From: Rutpela maculata
Taxonomy: Eukaryota > Arthropoda > Insecta > Coleoptera > Cerambycidae
Assembly: GCA_936432065.2 (NCBI GenBank)
Contig: OW386291.2
Span: 13,431,821 to 13,495,820 of the forward strand
Length of the DNA: 64,000 nt
Direction of reading: 5' to 3'
The notes beneath the pieces were generated by a model that ran no database searches, was not told the DNA's origin, and was given only the letters and a program-made list of their open reading frames with translations. How positions within the stretch are numbered: the first letter of the stretch is position 1; each line of letters starts with the position of its first letter. Below are positions 35,508-46,578 of this stretch, piece by piece. A program made the position numbers and the translations under genes.

Positions 35508-35995
35508 ATATTACTTCCACATCCAGTGGAAGTATAGTAACGACAAAAAAAAATTGTATTTTTCAAATAGGCTTAGAATGTCATGAAACGTCGAGATATT
35601 AAGTTTGAGCGAAAAAAATTTTCTGTCTGTCTATCTGCCTGTCGATCTGTCTGTCTGTAACTTTTTTGTGCGCACGCTTACTCTGGAACCGTTTAAGATA
35701 TTGACTTGAAATTTGGTACACGTATGTACTTTAACGAGATCAGGAACAGATTATATTTTCATCTTGTTCCGTCGAAGGGTTGGTGGGTAAATTGGGGTAA
35801 ATTTTGGATAAATAGGTAAATCAAGCAGGTAAGAGTCCATAAAATTGGTATTTAGTATATACGAGAGAAGCTAAGGTCTCAAAAAAAATTTTTACCACCC
35901 CCACCCCATTATTAAAGAGGATGAAAAAAAATGTGATTTAGTGTGTGTACAAGAACCAGAAACCTTAAAATATTTTTTACTTCATCCAATACTGC
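35508..35995 (+). mobile_element. ACTTCCAC-ended MITE, 3'-truncated copy 2
   Basis: Starts ACTTCCACATCCAGTGGAAG and follows copy 1 (6976) closely through GTCATGAAACGTCGAGATAT, the CTGT run and GTAAATCAAGCAGGTAAGAG, ending near TTTTTTACTTCATCCAA. The distal terminus is missing. Confidence 0.8.
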
Positions 35996-36628
35996 CCAAT
36001 TTAAGACTTTCTTGAAAATTCTGGAAACTATGACTTGTCTAATGATTCCGTTGACACCCGGTATACCCTAATTATTTAAAATAAAGTGTTCCTATTTTAT
36101 GTTTTATTTTAAATCTAATTTTTGTAAAGTATTTCGTTTTCTTTATGTTATTTCAATTATCATTGGATTTTCTATTTGACACTATTAATTTTATATTTGA
36201 AATAAATAACTTAAATTGTTGAAAGCCAATAGGTAATTTAATAAATTGACGAGTCAGTATCACCCAAAACTGTTAATGATATTTACTCACTTTATGCTCG
36301 ATGTTCCCTCTGTTCGCGTTATACTGTAAAAATAAATGAATTAACCAATAAAATGTTTTAAAAACACCATTTTAATTTTTGCTTCAATTTTAATTTTAAA
36401 TTACAATTTAAAAACGATTTATTTGAAATCAAATACTTCTCCACTTGCTATTTTTATTTACTATTTTAAATACTTATTAATTTGTGTCTAAAATTAATAT
36501 GACACTTTATCTTTTATCTTGTATTTGAAATAGTGACATTAATTATTTGACTCAAGTGTTATCAAACGTTGGCGTTAAAGAATTTATCTGTTTTATAACC
36601 AAGCCATAATTTGTCATATGGTACAGCT
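35996..36628. other. No gene recognised
   Basis: AT-rich; nothing recognisable. Confidence 0.5.
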
Positions 36629-38530
36629 GAGGACGACCTTTAGTGTAGATCTTATTCCATCTCAGTATTTCTTTATTTCGTCCAATTTTACCAAAAAAAT
36701 TCTTCGCGAGTAGTTACTTAAATGCCCAAAGTAAAAATAGAGGTGAATATGTGCGGTATAAAGGTTGAAGTAGGATATATTGTATTCAAAATTGATGACG
36801 TCATCTTAATTCAATTCCCGAATATTCAAGTACTATTCTAGTGAAACTATATAAAATGAAAACCGCTGCCTAATGACGACGACCTTTAGTGTAGATCTTA
36901 TTCCATCTCAGTATTTCTTTATTTCATCCAATTTTCCCAAAAATATTCTTCGCGAGTAGTTACTTAAATGCCCAAAGTAAAAATAGAGGTGAATATGTGC
37001 GGTATAAAGGTTAAAATCAAATCAAATCAAATCATTTATTTTCAAAAAGTTCCGGTACAAATAAGTTTATAACATAGTAAAAAATGAGTTTTACCTATGT
37101 AGAATATTGATACGGGATGCCACGCTAGACCTTGTTGTGTTAAAGAATACACCTGGTCTGTGTTGTGATCACCCCTTCACCCCTTTTCAAAGATCTATCA
37201 CAACGCTAGAGAAATAAAATAAGAGAGAGTACAGAGGCAAGTCACCATGCTACAGAGAGCAATGAACACGTGAGAATGACACACTATATCTACGTTACAT
37301 ATAGAGAGGGAAAATATTTAATTATTAAGTTTCACATTACACGTTCATTCAAGTATTTTGCATAATATAACTTTTTGTTTCGGTTTTAAACTTGTGAGAT
37401 TTATTGACTATTAATTTAATTTTTGAAGGTAAAGCATTGAAAAATTTTGGAGCAAAGTAAGCAATAGTCTTTGATTATGAGTTTTTGCGAAAAAAGGAAT
37501 TGTTAATATTTCGTTTGATATTGACCTAGTCCCATAGTTGTGGAAAACTGTTGGAAATAAATGTTTGATTTTAAGTAAATAATTCAGACAAGAGTGAACA
37601 TGTAGTGATTTATTATTTAAAGTTTCTGTATGCTTATAAAGTAGTGTTGTAGGATATCTACGTTCTTGTTTAAAAATAATGTTTAAAACAGTATTTTGGC
37701 ATTTCGAGAGATTAAGTTGAGCATTATTATAAGCCCAGCCACAGACAACTATACAGTACCGTAAAATAGACTCGACCAAAGCATTATACAATATTTTGAG
37801 TAATTGTTTGTTTAAAATATCCCGTACTTGATAAAATTTATAAAATAATTTACGAATTTTTTTCGTTACATATTCGCAGTGGTCAGTCCATCTTAGATGC
37901 TGATCAACTATTATACCTAAATATTTTAATGCCTTTATTCTAGTTATTTCTGTGCATAAACATTTTATTGATTTATCTGCCAAGCAGTTATTTTGATGGA
38001 TTTTTAAAGTATCTATATCAGGTTGATCAACAGCTGAGGTGGAGAATGTAATGTAATTAGTTTTTTTTACATTAAGACTCAAAGGAGTTTAACCATGTTT
38101 GTACTTTGCTGAGACCAATCTCTGCCTTCTTGAATACATCCGACCAGTTTACACCTGGGAATAATATAGCTGTATCGTCAACATATACGACGATGCAAGC
38201 ATCTGTCAGCATATTTCCAATTTGGTTAATGTACACAAGAAAGAGAACAGGTCCCAACACAGTACCCTGTGGTATTCCCATGGAAATTAACCTGGGTTCG
38301 CTGAACGATGCTGCAATTTTTACTTTTTGTATTCTATTACTTAAATAATTAGTTAATAGCTTTAAAGAATTACCCCTCACTCCAACCTCTTCGAGTCTGG
38401 CTAATAAACTTTTATGATATACAGTGTCAAAAAAAATAAAATATATTATATTCAAAATTGATGACGTCATCTTAATTCAATTCCCGAAAATCCATGAACT
38501 ATTCTAGTGTTACTATATACCTATAAAATG
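36629..38530. repeat. Tandem 245-bp repeat, second copy split by a retrotransposon
   Basis: Unit 1 (36629-36873) starts GACGACCTTTAGTGTAGATC and ends AAAACCGCTGCCTAATGA. Unit 2 starts identically at 36874 and runs to about 37014 (GTGCGGTATAAAGGTT). It resumes after the non-LTR insertion at about 38440 (TATTCAAAATTGATGACGTC) and ends at AAAACCGCTGCCTAATGA (38528-38545). About eight bases (GAAGTAGG) of the pre-insertion sequence are missing at the junction. Confidence 0.85.
37016..38433 (-). pseudogene. 5'-truncated non-LTR retrotransposon (reverse transcriptase)
   Basis: The minus strand begins within the RT at FDTVYHKSLLARLEEVGVRG, then IPQGTVLGPVLFLVYINQIG, VVYVDDTAILFPGVNW (YVDD catalytic box), a -1-type frameshift at about 38080 (a stop ends the first frame), then LSLNVKKTNYITFS, IKALKYLGIIVDQHLRWTDH, YKFYQVRDILNKQLL and an ORF end (37411). 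The C-terminal FHNYGTRSISNE and a 3' UTR follow, with a tail of TGATT units (plus-strand AAATCAAATCAAATCAAATC, 37016-37035). The motifs fit the CR1/Jockey group. The copy is comparatively young, since a single frameshift separates two long open frames of 132 and 223 codons. It starts at FDTV, the usual 5' truncation of such insertions. Confidence 0.85.
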
Positions 38531-38990
38531 AAAACCGCTGCCTAATGAATCACTACTTCCACTTCCTTTCCAAATATTTTACAACGAAAGCAATTTTGAT
38601 ACTATATTTGAAATCATCTACCCCAAAAATTCATAAAATGATATGTCACGTGGGTTGAGGAAGGGAGGGAGTGGCTAATGTTAAAAAAAAATGTGACCTT
38701 TTGTTCTTGTACACACACTAAATCACAATTTTTTTTTCCCCTTTAATGATAGAGTGTGAGTGGCTGATGCCAAAAAATTTTGAGACCTTAACTCTCCTAC
38801 TACACTAAACGTGCTAGCTACCTACTTACCCAACCCTTCAACCGAATAAGATCAAAATACAATCGAGATCCAGATCTCGTTATATGTAGATGTACCAAAT
38901 TTCAAGTGAATATCGTAAAGCGTTCCAGAGTAATCGTGCGCACAAAATAGTTGCAGACGGACAGACAATTTTTTTTTTTTTTTGAAACTT
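38530..38990 (-). mobile_element. ACTTCCAC-ended MITE, reverse copy 3
   Basis: Reverse complement of the family: AAAACCGCTGCC tail word, ACTACTTCCACTTCC, then CCTTTAATGATAGAG and ATCCAGATCTCGTTATATG, ending at GTTGCAGACGGACAGAC near 38968. The far terminus is missing. Confidence 0.7.
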
Positions 38991-39409
38991 AAAATTTAGA
39001 CGTTTCCAATTGAATTGACGATTTATACAGTAGTGGCAGCCAAAGTTCTTGGGTCGATCCCCATAATAAGATAGAGTGAAATATAAAGAGCAAAATATTG
39101 TACGCGAAAGAGAGCGATATAACAACAACGATGCCAGCACTTGTGTACGTTAAGAGTCCCGCCCTCTATCCCCTCTTATTGTCCCTCCTACAGCTTGAGA
39201 CGTTTATGATGAAAACAGCAGTTTCCTAAAAATAAAAATTTTTGGAACATTTCAAGATGAGTTGGAATGTACTACTCTTGTCAAAAATGATGTTACGCGT
39301 ATTGGAGTTTGCTGGTTGGTAGTTATTTGATGCATTTTTTAATGCTCAAATAACTAAAATACTGTTTTATTTTTGCACATTTTTAGCCATGTGGCGTGAA
39401 AATTAAACT
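38991..39409. other. No gene recognised
   Basis: Nothing recognisable. Confidence 0.5.
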
Positions 39410-39417
39410 AGCATTCC

Positions 39418-39901
39418 CAGGGGCGGCTTAAGGGCCGGGCAACCCGGGGCGCCGGCTCGGAGGGGCGCCAGAGGACAAAAAAGTATTAGTTACTTTTTCA
39501 AGGTGACAAATATTTTTTTTTCGGATTTTTATTTGCACTCCCTCCGTATGAGGCGATAAAATTTTTTTCAGATTTCTAATAGCACCTCCCTCCATGAGGC
39601 AAAAAATTTTTTTTTTCAGATTTCTATTTGCACCCTCCTTATGAGACGAGGGGAATTTTTTTTTCCGATTTCCAATAGCACCCCCCCTCCTCCCCCCATG
39701 AGGCGATAAATTTTTTTTTTTGGATTTCCATTTGCACTCCCTCCCCCATGAGGTGAGGCGATAAAAAATTTGGATTTCTATTCGCGGAGTCCCAAGGAAT
39801 ATCCTTGTACTTTAGTATGAAGTACGTCCGGTGATGACCTCAGGAAAGGGCGCCAAAAAGTATTCCCGCCCGGTTGGAAAATTTACCTTGAGCCGCCCCT
39901 G
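39418..39901. mobile_element. hAT MITE (CAGGGGCGGCT family)
   Basis: 484 bp with a 16-bp TIR, CAGGGGCGGCTTAAGG and the mirrored CCTTGAGCCGCCCCTG (one mismatch), flanked by the exact 8-bp target duplication AGCATTCC (39410-39417 and 39902-39909). The interior has five or six degenerate direct repeats of the type CCATGAGGCGATAAATTTTT followed by GATTTCTATTTGCAC, about 55-60 bp each (39525-39790). Non-coding. The intact ends and target duplication suggest relatively recent movement. Confidence 0.92.
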
Positions 39902-39909
39902 AGCATTCC

Positions 39910-41502
39910 CTAGGTACATAAATAAAATAAATAAAAATTCTTTAAATAAATAGGATTTCTCCCCTTTCTAGATCACAGTCATTTTAGGTGGGGATGTCTA
40001 AGCGAATACTCTGCAGTGCTGGGATAAAGTGGGGTAAAAAGAAAATGCGAAATCGGATGAAATCCAATTATTGATTAATACGGCTTTATTTGCAATTGGT
40101 TTCTTGTTAAAATAATTTAATTAACAGTAGCTCATAGAAACATCATGATTTGTTAAACTTATTTGGATTTATGCTGCGTATTTTAACATGGCGTAAAATA
40201 ATTTACGTTCCCCAATCTCCCCCAACGTCAAATCTCGGTATGCTTTGCCGGCAACAGGTCAGAAGCTCCTCCCACAGTCTACACTTGCGCACCTCCCGTT
40301 GGGTTGTCTGAATTAAACAGGCAGGCAAATATGGGCGTGCCGTTTTTTTTTATCCATAGTTCACCCATGTCCTCAAAACATAATCCGTGTCTAGTTATCA
40401 AGAAATGACAGAAACAGAATGAGTTGACGCAAATGTATCACAAAGAAAATTCAGTAAAAGAGGAAGGATTATCTTGACGACTAAAAGTAGCTAGAGAGAA
40501 AAGTGGCAACAGCGTAGGTTAAATCTCTTTCTTTTCAGCATATTATTTGTCCATTTCTCTTCTCTTCTATCTTACATTGGCATCGACTCAATATTTTAAC
40601 ATGCCACTACTGTATACACCAATACTGTTAACCTGAGACAAAATGACAAAAAAGGAGAAAATATCATTTTTAAGTAATAAAATTTAAAATGTATAGTCAT
40701 CTCATACGACTCTTAAATATTTACGGAATTCTTCCTTATTTTAATAAATACAGGTTTGTTTACAAAATAATCAGATAGTAAAATACCTTATCTACCCATG
40801 GATAATCTGTCTTACCTTCGAATAATTTTCCGGCTGGTTGTTTATCAATTATTCAAATGTAATTAATGCCGATAAAATCGCAATTAACGATAACCTAGTT
40901 TTCTTGCAGATTGCGATATAAATAAATTACGACTAACAGATATCTGTCTCTCCCAAGTATTTTAAAAGTGCGTGGGCTCGCTACCAAATCTCTATGCAAT
41001 AAATATTTTTCTGCAACTAATGCAACTGCTGAAAAATGCCGTAGTCCACTGTCATAAATAATTCCCACGCTCGTTCTAATTTTACTTTACACTTTTACGA
41101 TATCTAGATTTGTTGTTTTCCAAGTATTTAATAGTAAAAAATGAGTGCGTGGACTTCACCGATATTTCAATTAAAAGAAACCCGTTTATACAATCCCACC
41201 TTGTGCTGATAATTTAGCTCGGTGTGAGAAAAATGAAATGTCTGAAAAACTTGTTATATCAGTAATTAATTATACTTGCGAAGAGGAAACTTTTTTAATC
41301 ATAAATTACTTTTGCGATGTCATCAAAAGATAACTTTGTGTAATAACCCATATAAGAAAAAGTAAACAGTTGTTTTTTATCTGTAATTTTAAAAAATTTG
41401 TTGTTACAGAAATCTATAAGAAATTGTATTTAGTTTGTAAGACCTATTCAAGTCGTTTCTGGTTAGCGTAGTTGATTTCTAACTAAAATTCATTAAACAT
41501 AT
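39910..41502. other. No gene recognised
   Basis: 1.6 kb of ordinary AT-rich sequence. A GC-richer patch lies at 40200-40350. No coding motif is seen. Confidence 0.45.
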
Positions 41503-41985
41503 TGTTACATATTTATACCCTCTCTACAGAGATCTATAATGTAACCTCCTTCAGTAGAGACCTGCACTAATAAGTGAATAAGTTTGTAGTTCGACAGTAA
41601 TCCGAGAGATGGCATCTAGAATCCAACCAGAACCTACTGACATCTATCTAGATTCTGGTAGAATGGTATAGAAAATCCCAGGACCACTTACCTAGGAGTA
41701 TGTATGGAGAGAGTATACGGGGTGTGACAGGATCATGGTACACTTCCCTTTTCTCCTTTAATTTTGAAGATAATTAATGTATACATAATAAGCGGCACTT
41801 TGGACATACAAGTGATTTTTTTTCACTTCCAGTTTCGTCGGCAGTGACACTAACCTTCGATTTTTTAATATACAGGGTGCTGTATATTATTGCATTATTG
41901 AATTCTGCATAATTTTCTGAATAAAACGATACCAAATAAGTATTAGTGGTATTAGTCACAAACAACAAACAACATACTGTCATTA

Positions 41986-43745
41986 TCTCAGCATGGTTTT
42001 AGATCAAACAAATCGGTAGAAACAGCATCCTGTCATCTGCTAGAAAATGTATATGAGTGCTTGGATCACGGCAAGTACGTGATTTCACTATTGTTTGATC
42101 TTACAAAAGCTTTTGATACTGTCAATTAAGAAATATTGAGTCATAAATTATACAGTATTGGTATTAGAGACAACATTCTCTCATGGCTAATATCATATAT
42201 GGGCTCGGTGGCGCAGTGCTTAAGGTGTTAAGCTTGCGACCACGGGGTCCCAGGTTCGAATCCTGGCTAGGGTATGGATGTGTAGTGGCGTTTTTCATGT
42301 GTTGCCGAGATAGTAGCAGTGAACTAGATTGCCGTTGTGTGAGAGACAACACAATCTAGTCGCTCTCCTCTCCTGAGTTCGAGTCTCAGCTGCGGCAGAT
42401 GGCAATGTCGCAGGGAATGGGTGTTGTGATATTGTCTATGTGTGTGTGTGTCCGTCCTGGTTGAGTGGTAGAATAGCCTACGGCTAAACTCCGCCAGGAC
42501 ATTAATATAAATAAGGCGATTTAAAAAAAAAATATATGGAAAATAGATCCTTGATTGTAAACGTAAACGGGAAAAATCTGACGTGCATGACGTTGCGCTT
42601 GGGGTTCCTTAGAGTTCCGTATTAGGTCCATTATTATTTATGTTGTATATTAATGATTTACCCAACCATATGAAATATGGTCATGTCACAATATTTGCGG
42701 ATGACACAACAATTACTGTGTCAGCGGACACTCCTGAGGAACTACAAAGTATTGTTAATAACGTGATTGAGTCATTAAAGACATGGTATCAGAGAAACAA
42801 ACTCATTTTAAATGAAAAAAAAAAAACTGTGTACTTAAACTTTCACCTTCAAAGACCTATTACCAACAACTTTATGATTAATGAAAATATAATTTGGTCT
42901 GAATCAGCAAAATTACTTGGCACTATTCTCGATCCAAAATTATCCTGGTCTAGGAGGCATATAGATCATGTGTGTAATCAATTAAATAAAACCTATTTTG
43001 CCATGTTGCAGTTAAAATCAACTCTCGATGAAGATGGTTTAATTAATATCTATTACTCGATTGCTTACAGTCACATATCATTTAATATTTTAGCATGGGG
43101 CAGGGCTACTGAATTTGACAAGGTTTTTATAGGTCAAAAAAAAATTATCCGATTGGTCTTTGATTTGAAAGTTAATGAAACCTGCAGAGATCTATTTAAA
43201 GAAAAAAGGATTCTCACAGCTCCATCTATTTAAATTTTAAAATGCCTCACGTTTACTAAAAATAACTTTGATTATTTTAAAAGGAGAGCAGATTTTCATA
43301 ATTATGTAACGAGACATGGCGAGCTCTTGAATATCCCTATCCACCGCACAAGTGCATTTAAACGATCACCCTACTATAATTCTATTACCATGTATAATGC
43401 CCTTCCTGTACAAATTCGAAATATTTCCCAATACGTGCCATTAAAAAAAAAGTGAAAGAATATTTGGCTATTAATTGTTTTTATAGTGTGAATGACTATT
43501 TATGTAAAAAATAATGCTTCACATTTTCTTCTGTTCCAATTAATAAAGTTTTATGTGTTTGTATAATAATATATGTGTGTGTATATATGTAATATATATG
43601 TTTTTAAATATTTATGTACTCTTCTATGTATGTATGTCTAATAGTATTGTAGCTTTGCTCACTTATTCATTTATTTTCTTTTGTATTCTGACTTGCCATA
43701 TATACATATTTGTATCCAATTTTGGCCAATAAACTATTATTATTA
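41986..43745 (+). pseudogene. Non-LTR retrotransposon ORF2 relic split by a SINE
   Basis: The first part reads SQHGFRSNKSVETASCHLLE, then LFDLTKAFDTVN (RT motif with catalytic Asp), a stop, and SWLISYM. After the SINE (42203-42531) it continues ENRSLIVNVNGKNLT, a frameshift, MLYINDLPNH, TIFADDTTITVSAD (FADD catalytic box), LNEKKKTVYLNF, AKLLGTILDPKLSW and VIFIG-type C-terminal motifs to a stop at 43233. Beyond it, NYVTRHGELLNIPIHRTSAF and MYNALPVQIRN show that the ORF once ran to about 43500. The 3' UTR ends in a TTATTATTAT tail (43733-43746). It is of the CR1/Jockey group, with the region upstream of palm motif 1 absent. Confidence 0.85.
42203..42531 (+). mobile_element. tRNA-derived SINE
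   Basis: 329 bp. The head GCTCGGTGGCGCAGTGCTTA (A-box region) and the B box GGTTCGAATCC (42253-42263) form a tRNA-like unit with CCAGG and CCTGG arms. The body contains a TG-repeat (about 42440-42450) and the 3' domain GTCCTGGTTGAGTGGTAGAA to CCGCCAGGAC (42454-42500), then TATAAATAAGG and an A-run. The exact 8-bp duplication ATATATGG (42195-42202 and 42532-42539) flanks it, and the RT reading frame resumes across the site, so it is an insertion into the retrotransposon. It shares its tail with the 5S-derived SINE at 19784-19962. Confidence 0.9.
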
Positions 43746-44093
43746 TAGTACTATTAATAAGGAATTTATTCATATGTCGTATTAAAATGTGCGATAAATA
43801 CAAACAAAATTACAGCTAAAAGAAAATAAGAAAATACAATCTTATATAAATTTGCGGCATTTTGAACACAATTAACAAGAATTTTAAACAATTTTTAAAG
43901 ACACAATAAAAACCTGTAAACCAACAAATGTTTAACAAGCTAAAATTTCATTGTTTTCAAAGCTACCTTAGTTACTTCTTAACATAGAATTAGAACAAAA
44001 TTGCATTTTCTTATTTTCTTTCAGCTGTAATTTTGTTTGTACTTATCGCACATTTTAATACGACATATGAATAAATTCCTTATTAATAGTACC
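43746..44093. mobile_element. Palindromic MITE with ~95-bp TIRs
   Basis: AGTACTATTAATAAGGAATT with ATGTCGTATTAAAATGTGCG (43747-43792) and AAATTACAGCTAAAAGAAAA (43807-43826) are mirrored at 44000-44092. Spacer of about 160 bp. Non-coding. It abuts the tail of the preceding RT relic. Confidence 0.8.
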
Positions 44094-44324
44094 AATAAAT
44101 GGTACCACAGTACCAATATGGTTCCATTTGAAAAAATTGAGTTTTGCCCCAAAAACCATTTTGATGAACTTTATTTGCTCATAAATCACGTAATTTAGTA
44201 TTTTTGACGGGATTTCGATTTTTCTAGCATCACACGGATCATTTTAGAATAAATTGGAACCATCATGGCACACTTAAAAATTATATTATAATCTTCAAAT
44301 TAAGGAGAAAAGGGGAGTGTACAA

Positions 44325-45045
44325 TGACCTATATCATTGATATCAAATATAGCAAAAATATATGAGAAAATCCTAAAAAACCGAATTTCTTGTTACTTAG
44401 AAAAATATAAAATAATTTCAGAAAAGCAGTACGGTTTCCGTGAGGCTAGATCGACCCAGGATGCAATAGCAAATTTAACCTCAAAAATCTACAAAGCTGT
44501 AAATGATGGTGACCCGCATCTTCGTCGATCTAGCCAAGGCATTCGATACTGTGAGTCATCCAGATTTATTGGATACGTTGGATAATATTGATTTCCGAGA
44601 TAAAGCTTTAAGTTTGATGGAAAGTTATTTAACAGATAGAAAGCAATGTGTGCAAATCCAAGATGTTTAGAGTAGCATCTAAGCTGTGTCCTATGGAGTA
44701 CCCCAAGGCACAGTACTAGGTCCCATTTTGGTTACAATATATGTCAACGATCTGTTTAAGATCCCATCTGAAGGTGCTATAATTAGCTTCGCCGATGACA
44801 CAGCTATTTTCTGTAAAGACGTATCATGGACCAAATTGAAAACCAAAGCTGAGAATGACTTTAAAACAATTATCGACTTTTTCAACAGCAAATTATTGAC
44901 TATAAACTTTAATAAGACCCATTTTCTGCCTTTTGCGTCACTTGCCCGAAACCTCCCCAATTACAGTGCTTTATCCATACAATTTAATAATGTTATAATT
45001 AACATTAAAAATCGTAACCGGAGTGATGTCAAAAATCTATGACGC
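44325..45045 (+). pseudogene. Second non-LTR reverse transcriptase relic
   Basis: ISNIAKIYEKILKNRISCYL, ISEKQYGFREARSTQDAIAN, then (shifted frame) IFVDLAKAFDTVSHPDLLDT (motif with catalytic Asp), SYLTDRKQCVQIQDV, two stops, SYGVPQGTVLGPILVTIYVN, ISFADDTAIFCKDVSWTKLK (FADD box) and LLTINFNKTHFLPFAS. The RT fingers and palm are complete in order, but both sides are truncated and the thumb is missing after about 45040. It is a distinct family from the relic at 41986, most like the one at 37016 in its FADDTAIF and VSW segments. Confidence 0.85.
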
Positions 45046-45266
45046 GGGCAAAATTAGCTCGTATAAAAGGTGTCTCCCTTTAGGTCTGTGGTAGTACTAG
45101 TCACTCACAAAAAGTTTTTCATGTATCTTATTCATAGGATATTCGACGGCCGGCTCTCCGGCTAGTACGTAAGTGAATAAATTAGTGTTTAGTGTTACCC
45201 CGGTGTTATATTTTCGGAGCCCACAGTACATGGTGTTTATTAAGGGATGTAAACACGTAACAATAT

Positions 45267-46430
45267 TTAATGGATGTTTTTATTTTCTTGACTGTTAATA
45301 TCAAATTAACTTGATGTGGGGTATATCCTGGGATTTTCGGTCTACAATAAAAATTACTGTTTTCTTACGTTTCGGTTTAATCAACCATTGTCGGAGAACT
45401 ACAAGTGTGTAAAGACAAATTTTTTTTGTTTAGAAAATAGCACCTAAAAAAAGCCTGATGCGCCGCGCCATACTGTATAATGTTTGAATTATACTCTTTT
45501 TACAAACAAAATACAAATTCTAAACAATAGTATTGATTTTAAATTATTAAAAAGTTATACCTACTATCAAAACGTTTACCGAGTAAAGTAAATAAACAAC
45601 TTTGGGCGTTCTGTTAACTAACTATAACGTCCCGTCAAAGTTATTTCAAGTTTAAATTACTTGATGAATAATACAGTACTTACCCCATTATAAAGTTACT
45701 CTCCATTTGCTTCCCAAACAAATAAATATGTACGTCTACAGTTTATCCCATGCAGGATTTAGATGACCCGGAAGCTAACAGGTTGGTCATAAAAATAAAA
45801 GTGCAGTGCAGAAGGATGACAAAATGTATAACTATTTGGGAAAGGGCGGAAGGGTGGATTTTTTTTGCGCATAAAGGTGATGGCAGGATGTGATATAATG
45901 GTATAACATCAACGCAAATTAGAAATAGTCTGAAAGTTATTTTTTTAAAGCAATAGAAATGGTAGTATTAGATGTTAAGTCGCCTTCTCGAATGGATTTG
46001 ATAATTTACGTTTTCTTACAAAAAGAAATTAAATTGGAATTTGTCAAATCAATTCCTCGGCCAGGTTTTCTGTAAGTGCGGTGCTATTTTAATCTACCGA
46101 GAGTCCTGGAAGTATGGGGAAATATTTCGGGAGGGTATAGCTTGTGTCAAAATAAGATTAAAAGTACCCGTAATTTTATTTACTCCCTTCGGATCTATTT
46201 TTCCCAAAGGTTATATCTTGTGGAAGGTTTTTTGCTCCCCACATATCGATTTTAATGTAACAATATATCACAGTAAACGTCTGTGATTGAAAATATGGCG
46301 AGTTTCGGAGCTTGTTTAACATAGATTATGAAATAATGCTTTTTACCTCTGAACTTTCATATACAGTACATAAAGACAGTACACAAAAACAAGTTTAATT
46401 GCTTTATTTTCACAAATTATATTTCTTGAA
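45267..46430. other. No gene recognised
   Basis: Ordinary sequence. I see no motif in the open frame at 46041-46286. Confidence 0.45.
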
Positions 46431-46578
46431 GGGTCTACAGACGATCCAACTTGCTGGAGAACATGATCGGCATGCTTTGAACTCATTTGTGAAAGTGAGC
46501 TGGTCTGCTGAAATTCCAGTAGTATTCAAAGCGTACCGACAAGGTTGGTTTCAGCAAGTTGGATCGTCTGTAGACTCT
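46431..46578. repeat. 148-bp fold-back element
   Basis: GTCTACAGACGATCCAACTT (46434-46453) extending to TGCTG is perfectly mirrored by CAGCAAGTTGGATCGTCTGT (46552-46571) extending to AGAC. Inner arms with CTTTGAACTC and ATTCAAAG also pair imperfectly. The whole unit folds into one stem. Non-coding. Confidence 0.85.

Larger units (their letters stand above)
41733..44327. repeat. Inverted repeat bounding a nested element
   Basis: TCATGGTACACTTCCCTTTT with CTCCTTTAATTTTGAAG (41733-41770) is mirrored by CTTCAAATTAAGGAGAAAAG with GGGAGTGTACAATGA (44293-44327). The approximately 40-bp arms enclose 2.6 kb that holds the RT relic at 41986-43745 and a palindromic MITE. This is probably a DNA element inserted into the LTR, then colonised. 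Confidence 0.6.
41503..45262. mobile_element. Probable solo LTR split by ~3.3 kb of nested insertions
   Basis: TGTTACATATTTATACCCTC (41503-41522) and, 3.7 kb away, AAACACGTAACA (45251-45262) give TG...CA termini with inverted TGTTAC and GTAACA, flanked by the 4-bp direct repeat ATAT (41499-41502 and 45263-45266). Outer left part about 41503-41730, outer right part about 45046-45262, together about 440 bp. The right part contains CGTATAAAAGGTG (45060-45072), a TATA-box-like promoter element. No internal LTR-element genes remain, so I infer a solo LTR that was later invaded. The exact inner junctions are uncertain. Confidence 0.45.

Noticed and set aside
42203..42275. Functional tRNA gene
   Set aside because: The tRNA-like head is followed by a SINE body and A-tail and has an 8-bp target duplication, so it is a SINE.
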